64,000 nt of DNA from Delphinus delphis (taxonomy: Eukaryota > Chordata > Mammalia > Artiodactyla > Delphinidae), in contig NC_082687.1 of assembly GCF_949987515.2 (NCBI RefSeq), positions 116,045,838 to 116,109,837 of the forward strand, read 5' to 3'. A program made the position numbers and the translations under genes. This document shows, in pieces, positions 1 through 10,950 of the stretch (its first letter is position 1; each line of letters starts with the position of its first letter). The notes under the pieces were generated by a model. It did no database searches, was not told where the DNA came from, and saw only the letters and a program-made list of their open reading frames with translations.

Positions 1-1
1 A

Positions 2-1118
2 ATGAGAAGACTGAGAACTACACAGCAGATGAAAGAGCAAGGTAAAAACCAACCAGACCAAACAAATGAAGAGGAAATAGGCAGTCTATATGAAAAAGAA
101 TTCAGAGTAATGATAGTAAAGATGATCCAAAATCTTGGAAATAGAACGGAGAAAATACAAGAAACGTTTAACAAGGACCTAGAAGAACTAAAGAGCAAAT
201 AAACAATGATGAACAACACAATAAATGAAATTAAAAATTCTCTAGAAGGAATCAAGAGCAGAATAACTGAGGAAAAAGAAGAGATAAGTGACCTGGAAGA
301 TAAAATAGTGGAAATAATTACAGCAGAGCAGAATAAAGAAAAAAGAATGAATAGAATTGAGGACAGTCTCAGAGACTTCTGGTACATTAAATGCACCAAC
401 ATTCGAATTATACGGGTGCCAGAAGAAGAAGAGAAAAAGAAAGGGTCTGAGAAAATATGTGAAGAGATTATAGTTGAAAACTTCCCTAATATGGGAAAGG
501 AAATAATCAACCAAGTCCAGGAAGCACAGAGAGTCCCCCACAGGATAAATTCAACAAGAAACATGAAAAGACACATACTATTCAAACTCTCAAAAATTAA
601 ATACAAAGAAAAAATATTAAAAGCAGCAAGGGGGGCTTTCCTGGTGGCGCAGTGGTTGAGAGTCCACCTGCCAATGCAGGGGACACGGGTTCATGCCCCA
701 GTCTGGGAGGATCCCACATGCCGTGGAGCGGCTGGGCCCATGAGCCATGGCCGCTGAGCCTGCGTCTCCGGAGCCTGTGCTCTGCAACGGGAGAGGCCAC
801 AGCAGTGAGAGGCCCGCGTACCGCAAATAATAATAATAATAATAATAAAGCAGCAAGGGAATGCAACAAATAACATACAAGGGAATCACCATAAGGTTAA
901 TAGCTGATATTTCAGCAGAAACTCTGCAAGACAGAAAGGAGGGGCAGGACATAGTTAAAGTGATGAAAGGGAAAAACCTACAACCAAGACTACTCTACCC
1001 AGCAAGGATCTCATTCAGATTAAATGGAGATATTAAAACCTTTACAGACAAGCAAAAGCTAAGACAATTCAACACCACCAAACCAGCATTACAAAAAATG
1101 CTAAAGGAACTTCTCTAG
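2..1118 (+). pseudogene. L1-1 ORF1 remnant (RNA-binding chaperone protein)
   Basis: ORF1 protein of LINE-1 normally forms a trimer through a coiled coil and binds the element's RNA. The visible part begins within the charged coiled-coil region, rich in Glu, Lys and Asn, with heptad-like stretches around 206-360. It continues into the RRM and C-terminal domain. The conserved end of the protein (LYPARISFRLNG, then a DKQKLRQFNTTKPALQKMLKELL-like tail) is read at 1001-1118. A stop breaks the frame near 200, and a CHR SINE at 633-846 splits the gene. Not functional. Confidence 0.9.
633..846 (+). mobile_element. CHR-family SINE inside L1-1
   Basis: A tRNA-derived cetacean-type SINE. The head contains a box A-like stretch (tggcgcagtggttgag) and a box B-like stretch (gggttcatgcc), remnants of a tRNA-Glu-type RNA polymerase III promoter. 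A GC-rich body follows, ending in cgtaccgc and a tail of AAT repeats. It is flanked by a perfect 13-base duplication (aaagcagcaaggg at 620-632 and 847-859), so it was inserted by L1 machinery into ORF1 of L1-1 and is younger than that L1. The AAT tail differs from the pure A tails of the other two SINEs here. Confidence 0.95.
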
Positions 1119-1176
1119 GGAGGAAGCACAAGAAAAGGAAAAGACCTACGATAACAAACCCAAAACAATTAAGAAA

Positions 1177-4100
1177 ATGGTAAAAGGAACATACATATCG
1201 ATAATTACCTTAAATGTAAATGGATTAAATGGTCCAACCAAAAGACATAGACTGGCTGAATGGATACAAAAATGAAACCCATATATATGCTGTCTACAAG
1301 AGACCCACTTCAGAACTAGGGACACATACAGACTGAGAGTGAGGGGATGGAGAAAGACAGTCCATGCAAATGGAAATCAAAAGAAAGCTGGAGCAACAAT
1401 ACTCATATCAGACAAAAAAAGACTTTGAAATAAACACTATTACAAGAGACAAGAAAAGACTCTACATAATGATCAAGGAATCAACCCAAAAAATGATCTA
1501 ACAATTCTAAATATTTATGTACCCAACAAAGGAGCACTTCAAAACATAAACAAATGCTAACAGCCATAAAAGGTGAAATCAACAGTAACACAATCATAGT
1601 AGGGAACTTTAACACCCCACTTTCACCAATGGACAGATCATCCAAAACGAAAATAAATAAGGAAACATAAGCTTTAAATGATACATTAAACAAGATGGAA
1701 TTAATTGATATGTATAGGACATTCCATCCAAAAACAACAGAATACACTTTCTTCTTAAGTGCTTATGGAGCATCCTCCAGGACAGATCATATCTTGGGTC
1801 ACAAATCAACCCTTGGTAAAGTTAAGAAAAATGAAATCATATCAAGTATCTTTTCTGACCACAATGCTATGAGACTAGGTTTCAATTATGGAAAATACCT
1901 GTAACAAATACAAAAACATGGATGCTAAACAATACACTACTAAATAACCAAGAGATCACTGAAGAAATCAAAGAGGAAAGCAAAAATACTGAAAACAAAT
2001 GACAATGAAAACACAATGTCCCAAAACCTATGGGATGCAGCACAAGCAGCTCTAAGAGGGAAGTTTATAGCAATACAATCCTACCTCAAGAAACAAGAAA
2101 CATCTCAAATAAACAACCTAACCTTACACCTAAAGCAATCAGAAAAAGAACAACAAAAATCCCCCAAAGTTAGCAGAAGGAAAGAAATCATAAAAATCAG
2201 ATCAGAAATAAATGAAAAAGAAATGAAGGAAATGATAGCAAAGATCAATAAAACTAAAAGCTGGTTCTTTGAGAAGACAAACAAAATTGATAAACTATTA
2301 GCCAGACTCATCAAGAAAAAAAGGGAGAAACTCATATCAATAGAATTAGAAATTAAAAAGGAGAAGTAATAACTGAAACTGCAGAAATACAAAGGATCAT
2401 GAGAGATTACTATAAGCAACTATATGTCAATAAAATGGACAACCTAGAAGAAATGGACAAATTCTTAAAAAAGCACAACCTTCTGAGACTGAACCAGGAA
2501 GAAATAGAAAATATGAGCAGACCAATCACAAGCACTGAAAGTGAAACTGTGATTTAAAATCTTCCAACAAACAAAAGCCTAGGACCAGATGGCATCACAG
2601 GCAAATTCTATCAAACATTAGGAGAACAGTTAACACCTATCCTTCTCAAACTCTTCCAAAATAGACCAGAGGGAGGAACACTTCCAAACTCATTCTACAA
2701 GGCTACCATCACCCTGATACCAAAACCAGACAACGATGTCACAGAAAAGGAAACCTACAGGTCAATATCACTGATGAACACAGATGCAAAAATCCTCAAC
2801 AAGATACTAGCAAACAGAATCCAGGAGCACATTAAAAGGATCATACACCATGATCAAGTGGGGTTTATCCCAGGAATGCAAGGATGCTTCAATATACACA
2901 AATCAATCAATGTGACACACCATATTAACTGAAGGATAATAACCATATGATAATCTCAATAGATGCAGAAAAAGCTTCTGACAACATTCAACACCCATTT
3001 ATGACAAAAACTCTCCAGAAAGCAGGCATAGAGGGAACTTACCTCAACATAATAAAGGCCATATATGACAAACCCACAGCCAACATTGTTCTCAGTGGTG
3101 AAAAACTGAAAGCATTTCCACTAAGATCAGGAACAAGACAAGGTTGTCCACACTCACCACTACTATTCAACATAGTTTTGTAAGTTTTAGCCACAGCAAT
3201 CAGAGAAGAAAAAGAAATAAAAGGAATCCAAATCAGAAAAGAAGAAGTAAACTGTCACCCTTTACAGATGACATGATACTATACATAGAAAACCCTAAAG
3301 ATTCTACCAGAAAACTACTGGAGCTAATCAATGAATTTGGTAAAGTAGCATGAAACAAAGTTAATGCACAGAAATCTCTTGCATTCCTATACACTAATGA
3401 TGAAAAATCTGAAAGAGAAATTAAGGAAACACTCTCATTTACCTTTGAAACAAAAAGAATAAAATACTGAGGAGTAAACCTACCTAAGGAGACAAAAGAC
3501 CTATATGCAGAAAACTATAAGACACTGATGAAAGAAATTAAAGATGATACAAATAGATGGAGAGATATACCACGTTCTTGGATTGGAAGAATTAACATTG
3601 TGAAAATGACTATACTACCCAAAGCAATCTACAGATTCAATGCAATCCCTATCAAACTACCAATGGCATTTTTCACAGAACTAGAACAAACTTTTCACAA
3701 TTTGTACGGAAACACCAAAGACCCCGAATAGCCAAAGCAATCTGGAGAAAGAAAAATGGAGCTGGAGGAATCAGGCTCCCTGACTATACTACAAAGCTAC
3801 CATAATCAAGACAGTACGGTATTGGCACAAAAACAGAAATATAGATCAGTGGAACAGGATAGGAAGCCCAGAGTTAAACCCACGTACATATGGTCACCTT
3901 ATCTTTTATAAAGGAGGCAACTGACAAAGGATTAATCTCCAAAATATACAAGCAGCTCATGCAGTTCAATATCAAAAAACAAACAACCCAATCCAAAAAT
4001 GGGCAGAAGATCTAAATAGACATTTCTCCAAAGATATACAGATTGCCATCAAACACATGAAAGGATGCTCAGCATTACTAATCATTAGAGAAATGCAAAT

Positions 4101-4602
4101 CAAAAGTATAATGAGGTATCACCCACACCAGTTAGAATGGTCATCATCAATAAATCTACAAACAATAAATGCTGGAGAGGGTGTGGAGAAAAGGGAACCC
4201 TCTTGCACTGCTGGTGGGAATGTATATTGATACAGCCACTATGGAGAACAGTATGGAGGTTCCTTAAGAAACTAAAAATAGAACTACCATACGACCCAGC
4301 ATCTGCACTACTGGGCATATACCCTGAGAAAACCATAATTCAAAAAGTGTCATGCACCACAATGTTCATTGCAGCTCTTTTTTAGAATAACCAGGACATG
4401 GAAGCAACCTAAGTGTCATCAACAGATGAATGGATAAGGAAGATGTGTCACATATATACAATGGAATATCACTCAGCCATAAAAGGAAACAAAATGAGTT
4501 ATGTGTAGTGAGGTAAATGGTTCCAGGGACTGTCATACAGAGTGAAGTAAGTCAGAAAGAGTAAAACAAATACCGTAAGCTAACACGTATATATATGGAA
4601 TC
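1177..4602 (+). pseudogene. L1-1 ORF2 remnant (endonuclease / reverse transcriptase)
   Basis: ORF2 protein nicks DNA and copies L1 RNA at the nick. The start is set by homology: ATG at 1177 followed by a MVKGTYISIITLNVNG-like N-terminus, then a stop near 1275. Endonuclease landmarks remain (LQETHF near 1296, SRTDHI near 1780). The reverse transcriptase is represented by IISIDAEKA near 2950, GTRQGCP near 3130 and FTDDM near 3262, where family members have FADD. The cysteine-rich end [18 protein letters not shown] lies near 4170. Many stops and frameshifts, plus a deletion near 3917, make it dead. Confidence 0.92.
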
Positions 4603-4970
4603 TAAAAGAAAGAAAAATGGTTCTGAAGAACCTAGGGGCAGGACAGGAATAAAGACGCAGACATAGAGAATGGACTTGAGGACACAGGGAGGGAATGGTA
4701 ATCTGGGATGAAGTGAGAGAGTGGCATGGACATATATACACTACCAAATGTAAAATAGGTAGCTAGTGGGAAGCAGCCACATAGCACAGGGAGATCAGCT
4801 CAGATCTTTGTGTCCACCTAGCAAGGTAGCATAGGGAGGGTTGGAGGGAGACACAAGAAGAAGGCGATAGGGGGATATATGTATACATATAGCTGATTCA
4901 CTTTGTTATACAGCAGAAATTAACACACCATTGAAAAGCAATTATACTCCAGTAAAGATGTAAAAATAAT

Positions 4971-5391
4971 AACGAAGTGATTATAGGTGGATAATAATTG
5001 TGTTTTTGGACTTGTCTACTGGTAAACATCAATCTGTGATGATTTTCCAGTGGTTTTCCTTTTGCATTGGTATATAACCAGTGTTCTAAGACTGTATTTC
5101 TTTTTCTCCTCGGCTATTCAGTTTCTTCAGAGAAAACCTCTCCAATCTCCTACCAGGGGTATAATTGTAGCTCCCATTGTTCTGTGAGCTGAGTGGAGAA
5201 AAGGATTGGGACCTCATTGCTTTCAGTATCGCACCTCTTAGCCATCTTCCCACACTCATTCCTCCATAGTTGTGATGTCTAAATCAGCAGGTGGACAATT
5301 TGTCTACAGCACTAGACAACATCAGTATCAGCTATGCTAACCCTTGGACCCACACAAGCAGATGCATGGTATTTGTCAGGTAAAGAATTAG

Positions 5392-5426
<35 letters not shown>

Positions 5427-7472
5427 TGCTTGCTAATAGAGGGTATTCATAGATGATCCTAATTTTGCTACATAGGTATGCCATCACCCATGCCAAACTC
5501 CTTTAGGAATATGTCTCCTTAGATGTCTTGGCCATTGGTATGTTCCTCTTTGGGCATGAATAAATCTAAAACTGGGCCTTCTATCACCACACCCGGCAAA
5601 ATTAAATATTGTGTGAAATATGAAAGATGTACAATAGTGTAATTGCATCCTTTCCCATCCCCTCATACTATCGCCTGACCCCATAATCTTTTCCAATAGA
5701 ATCTGCACCCCTTTATTTTTATATTCAATTTCTTTACAAATGCATTTAACCTACTAAGCCAATCCTTAAAACCTCTTCCATTAACTACTTTAAGTATCAC
5801 ATGTTTCAAATACTAATTCTAACGTTCATAAAGACCAGTGCTCTGAAAGTGATAAGATAGAAGTTTCCTTGATGACTCTGTACAGCAGAGTGTGTACCAT
5901 GACCAGAAGAAGTACATCTAGGTGGCCTCGATAGCAAATATTGAGAATTTTCTGTTTCATATATTTAACTGTGTTCTCTGAAGTTGTATGTTATAGAACA
6001 AGCAATCCCTAGAATAGAATAATCCCTATTAGCATCAAGTTGGAGAACTGGAGATTGCCAGTAAAGGTCCAAAGTAATCCAGTCACCTGCTCTGTATGTC
6101 CATTATCCTTGGGGAATTTAACTCAAGGAATTTTCAATGAATTTCTTTCTGATTTACATTGGATGCAACTTTAAAAAAATCATAGTAGCTGTTTCACTGG
6201 GTGCAGGTGACTGTTTTACCTCTTAGCGCAACAGTGCTTGGCCTCTTTTCATGAAGCCAGTTAGCTAGCAGTAGGGATCTAAGTATTTGCCTTAGCATTC
6301 CGATTGCTTTTGAGTTGACAACTGAGTTTTTTCAGTGGGCTTCATATAACTCATTCTACTTCTTCAAAATTCTCATAGACATTTTCATAATTGTCCCCAA
6401 AAGATGAGTTTTATTGTACAATTATCTGGGGTCTATTTGCCTAACCATACAGCAAAGCTATTGACTAAAACCTAAGAGTGTTTGATTATCCCTACATTTC
6501 CCTGATGGTGGGAACCTAACTATGCTTCCACTGATAAATAGTTCAACTTCTCTCGCTGTTCAGGTTTGCCCTTGCCTTCTTTCATTAAGGTTTTATCATC
6601 TGCCGGGCATATTGTTGCTGATTTTTCTTGTAAAATGGTACTCAATCCAGATGCTCATAAGTAAACCAAGCAGCCTGTACAGTCCCTAATAGCAGAGAGT
6701 CATGGGCTTGGCCACACAACAGTGGGAGTGGGGAGGTACTCAGAGGGCTTTATCACCGACTCAATGCAGAGTGAAGCAATCTGCTCATGTGTGTGGTAGA
6801 CTTTTCCTGAACTCCTTCCTTCCACAAAGCATGCTGTTCATGACCTCATTTCTACTTTATGAGTGAGTTATCGTGTGCCACCCTTCCTATAGTATGTCTG
6901 ACATCACCAAAATTTGTTCAGTATAACTGGGCTCAGAATCGAGTCTTTTCAGTTGTAGCAGTGATCTCTGTCAATGCTGAGTAATATTTCAACATAGGTA
7001 TAATTGATATATTCATGTTTTCAAATAATAAAGTGGAGAAATTAAGTGACCTGTACAAAATCATCCAGTTAAGATGGCAGACTCTGAAGTCAAACCTAGG
7101 CCTCTGTCTTTGACATTGGGTTTATTAATCTGTACTGTATATAGCTAAATTACTCCAAATGTTCTATATTTTTGGCAATGTTAAATAAATATATACCTGT
7201 AGTACCTACAATGTTTCATAATAATATTTGCCCAACTCATTATTTTACTTAGTCATTTGTTCACTGACATTGCAAAGGTAAATTTCAACCAAGATAGTAC
7301 TGAATGATCATAATTCAGAATTACTGGGGCCCAAAATAATGGCTATTTCTGTACTTACCACATATAGGATAGAGATTAGTGTTCTCTTAACCTAAATTAA
7401 CTATGTGATAAATAATAATAGATGATAATGATAATAATATACTCAGCAGTGTATTAGATAAGGTAAACAATA
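4971..7472. other. Unassigned AT-rich DNA, no gene seen
   Basis: I see no coding exon, RNA gene or recognisable young repeat here. Short open stretches are uninterrupted by chance only and match no protein I know. The block carries one (TC)n run at 5394-5424. Parts may be a very old, decayed repeat, but no diagnostic motif was found on either strand. Confidence 0.5.
5394..5424. repeat. (TC)n microsatellite
   Basis: About 15 uninterrupted TC units, 31 bases. A simple dinucleotide repeat, likely variable in length between individuals. Confidence 0.97.
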
Positions 7473-7488
7473 GAAATATCTGTGGCCT
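7473..7488. repeat. Target-site duplication of L1-2, left copy
   Basis: The 16 bases gaaatatctgtggcct are repeated, with one T/C difference, at 8386-8401 directly after the A-rich end of L1-2. This size is typical of L1 insertion. Confidence 0.92.
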
Positions 7489-7873
7489 CATGAAAAGATG
7501 CTCATCATTGCTAATTATTAGAGAAATGCAAATTAAAACTAAATTGAAGTACCACCTCATACCAGTCAGAATGGCCATTATTAAAAAGTCTACAAATAAA
7601 TGCTGGATAGGATGTGGAGAAAAGGGAACCCTCTTACACTGCTGGTGGGAATGTAAACTGGTGTAGTCATTATGGAAAACAGTATGGAGGTTCATCAAAA
7701 AACTAAAGTTGCCATATGATCCAGCAATCCCACTCCCGGGCATATATCCAGACAAAACTATAATTCAAAAAGATAAATGCACCCCAATGTTCACTGCAGC
7801 ACTATTTACCATAGCCAAGACACAGAAACAACCTAAATGTCCGCTGACAGATGAATGTATAAAGAAGATGTGG

Positions 7874-7923
<50 letters not shown>

Positions 7924-8385
7924 AATATTACTCAGCCATAAAAAAGAACATAATAATGCCATTTACAGCTACAAGGATAGACCTAGAGATTATCATACTA
8001 AGAAAAGTAAGACAGAAAGAGAAAGACAAATACTATATAATATCACTTATATGTGGAATCTAGAATATGACACAAATGAACATATCTTCAAAACAGAAAC
8101 AAACTCACAGACATAGAGAATATATTTGTTGTTGTCAAGGTGGGGGCCAGGGAGGGAAGGATCTGGAGCTTGGAATGAACAGATGCAAACAATGATATAT
8201 AGGATGGATAAACAACAAGATCCTATTGTATAGCAAGGGAACTGTATTCAATATCCTGGGATAAACCATAATGGAAAAGAATATGAAAAATAATGTATAC
8301 ATGTATAACTGAGTCACTTTGCTGTACATCAGAAACTAACACAACATTGTAAATCAATTATACTTCAATTAAATTTTTTTAAAAA
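7489..8385 (+). mobile_element. L1-2: 5'-truncated L1 3' end
   Basis: About 900 bases from the end of ORF2 plus 3' UTR. The ORF2 part encodes the cysteine-rich C-terminus (a [18 protein letters not shown] motif at about 7600-7655) with frameshifts. The 3' end has the acaacattgtaaatcaattatacttcaatta tail shared with ruminant-type L1s, a different tail from L1-1 and L1-3, so this is probably an older subfamily. A 16-base duplication with one mismatch (gaaatatctgtggcct at 7473-7488, gaaacatctgtggcct at 8386-8401) marks the insertion exactly. An (AC)n run has grown inside it. Confidence 0.95.
7877..7921. repeat. (AC)n microsatellite inside L1-2
   Basis: About 22 AC units. It sits where other L1 copies in the window read acatatatacaatgg, so it probably grew from that short alternating stretch after insertion. 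Confidence 0.97.
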
Positions 8386-8401
8386 GAAACATCTGTGGCC
8401 T

Positions 8402-10950
8402 AAAACAATAGAAATTTGCTTCTCAATCACACGAATTCAAAAGTGTACGTTCCTGATCTGTGCCAGGAAAGGGAAAAGGCAGTGGACTTGGCTGGTGACA
8501 GGAATTCAAGAACAGGGTCTGATAGAGTCTCTGACATCTGCAACATGTGGCTTTCAAGGTTGTCCACTGCCATTCAGCCAGCAGAACTGAGAATAGAAAA
8601 GGTGGAAAAATCATATTCACATCTTAATTGCTTTGGCTGGGAATACAGGCATTTCTTATGTTCACCTTCTGTTGCTAGGAATGTTAATATGGGTTGGGCT
8701 GCCAGTCTTGAGCAATGACTACACTGTGGAAAGGATCATGATTTGCTTTTGCATCAGTAACTGTGACTGCCACAAATACAATGCCAGTATTTTGGGAAAA
8801 CTTCATATAAGAATTTTGTCAACTCTTTTAAGCAAATGAATAACCTATCACAGGTAGTGCTTTGAAGATGCTTATAACTAATGTGTACTTGTTTAGTTAG
8901 GTGCAAGTCATAAACAAAGAGACAAAAACTGTGGCAGGATTTAGCAAAACAGAAGCGTTGTAAATTATCTACTCCAACCCTTAAAGCTAGCTTATGGTGT
9001 CATAAAGATACAACAGTAGTATTCATAAATTTCTTTTTGTGGAACAAATGTAGCAATGGTACTCAAGAGGAGAGGTTTTACAGCCCTGAGAGGTCCTTGT
9101 TATTCTCCACATTGATCTTCAGTTGCCGCCTTGCTGGAAGTACACAAGGCAAGAAGCTGACGAAAGTGCCAAAGCAATAGCGAAGCGAGGTGCCCAGTGT
9201 TTCCTACTATATTATGAAGATACACATGGTTACAGGAAAATTAAGATGGTCCCAGATCAATAATGTAAATCAAAGAATAAAAAAGACAAACTTCTATTTC
9301 TCTAAAAAAGAGTGAAACTATAGATCACAACTAATTTGTAGAGTAGTAATGCACAAAGTATGCATCAGATCTCAAAGCTTGGATTGCTTATTTATATGAA
9401 ATTAAACACATATATTATTCTAACAAATATCTCCCAGCAGATTGTGAACTTTGGAAATGGGAAAAGGCAATGTATTTTTTATATTTGTGTTCTTCTGTCT
9501 CAGGATTCAATTAGTTTTCAATAAAGAATTTATGTTTTCTATCCAGCAGATGTTGATCAGTCTTTTAATAGACACTGCAGAGGTATTGCAAAAAATGACC
9601 TTCAAAAACAATAAACCCAACAGTTATTATTTATCTAATTGTCTAAGTGACAGACCTATAGTCCACTTCAAAATAGCAAGAAGGGATGAAGGGATTGGAC
9701 ACAAGTGTTTTGCTGTACCAAAGCTGTGATCAACAGCCAGTCCCAACTGAAAGCAGTGAGTAGTTTTAAACAAAGAGATGCTAGCTTGCCATAAGAAAAT
9801 TCATTAAACACATGACAACCATGGTTTATCAGAAATGCAACAGGACAGACTACCAGGGAGAAAATGCAAACTTAGCAGACACTTTTTTCTTAATGCACAT
9901 TTACCCCTTTATGCCAATCTCATCTTTAACAATAATAGAATGAAAGAATGAAACTAAGACTGTATTTAGAATTGATTACATATATGATTTTTAAATGATC
10001 TATATATGTGTGTATTTTACGCCATATACATATATAATGTACATATATATATATATATATAATTTTTCAAAGGGAGGAGATAAAGGTAAAGGCCATGACA
10101 TAAAGAAGTTAAGGCATTTTGACTAAAAAAATCATTTTTTAAAGGAAAATGACCCCATGCAATAAGGAATTCAAATATAGACCAATGAGCCATGTCTTAT
10201 AAATTACATTATTTTTTGTAATCATATATAAGTTGTGTTTATATTTAGACTCTTTAATTCACAAGTTCCTAAATAAACATTACATTCTGCAGTATGCATC
10301 CTCTCTAGTTCATGGGAGGCTGGCTCAACTATTGCATCCGTTATAGGAGTAGGACCTGACTCTCCAAAACATGTCTTTTTTACCTAGTGATATTTATTCA
10401 CTCTTGCATAGATTTCCAACATGGAACCTCATTTTTCCTCTCCTACATACAAGAATTGACCTCTATGGATTTACAGCTTCGGTTGTCCCAGAAATTGTTT
10501 ACAGTTTTTAATTATATAACTAAAGTAAACAAGTTTTAATGTAATAGTATTTCAATTTAGAGTCATTGTCCTACAACAAGGATATATAATTCCTAAGTTT
10601 CTCTAAAACACATCGATATGAAGTCCCCAGATTGTCTACCTGATGTAAAAGACAGCTCTCTAGGGAAGGTTGATGTCCTCAGTTCTAATCATTACTTATA
10701 ACAACTCAGAGGAGAACGGGCTGTGATTTCCATCCAAGAAAAGCATATTACTCTGCTTCCACTGTCACATTGTCTTCTCTGACTCTGATCTCTTGCCTCC
10801 CTCTAATAAGAATACTTGTGATTACACTGGGCCCACGTTATAATCCAGGATAATCTCCACATCTCAAGATTCTTAATTTAACTGCATTTGACAGTCCCTT
10901 TTGACATTAAGGTAATATTCACAGACTTCTTAGAACATGGACTTCTTCTT
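8402..10950. other. Unassigned AT-rich DNA, no gene seen
   Basis: No recognisable transposon, exon or RNA gene. The longest open stretches (8416-8718, 9451-9729) have no upstream or splice context, match no protein family I know and have ordinary intergenic base composition. A TA/TG-rich simple stretch lies at about 10003-10062. Confidence 0.5.
10003..10062. repeat. TA/TG-rich low-complexity stretch
   Basis: Alternating ta and tg/ca dinucleotides, with a pure (TA)n core at about 10044-10062. Simple sequence; no other function visible. Confidence 0.85.

Larger units (their letters stand above)
1..4970 (+). mobile_element. L1-1: LINE-1 copy, left end outside window
   Basis: A LINE-1 retrotransposon read left to right. 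The window opens inside ORF1; ORF1, the short inter-ORF spacer, ORF2 and a 3' UTR follow, ending at an AGTAAAG-like degenerate polyadenylation signal and a short A-rich tail near 4970. The 3' end resembles that of L1-3 (both have an attatactcca...taaagatgt ending), so they probably belong to one subfamily. The body is interrupted by a CHR SINE. ORF2 has lost about 370 bases near 3917 compared with L1-3. Stops and frameshifts in both frames make it inactive. The 5' end and the left target-site duplication lie outside the window. Confidence 0.95.

Noticed and set aside
633..700. tRNA-like sequence in the SINE head
   Set aside because: It retains box A and box B-like stretches, but the cloverleaf cannot be completed and it continues into the SINE body. 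It is a tRNA relic, not a gene.
7877..7921. Array-like repeat considered as CRISPR
   Set aside because: Dinucleotide repeats without spacers, in a vertebrate genome; no CRISPR-like array is present in the window.
8416..8718. Open frame of 100 codons in non-repeat DNA
   Set aside because: A minus-strand open frame overlaps it, there are no splice or promoter signs, and the product resembles nothing known to me.
9451..9729. Open frame of 92 codons in non-repeat DNA
   Set aside because: Isolated, with no recognised domain and no splice or promoter context. This length is expected by chance in a window of this size.
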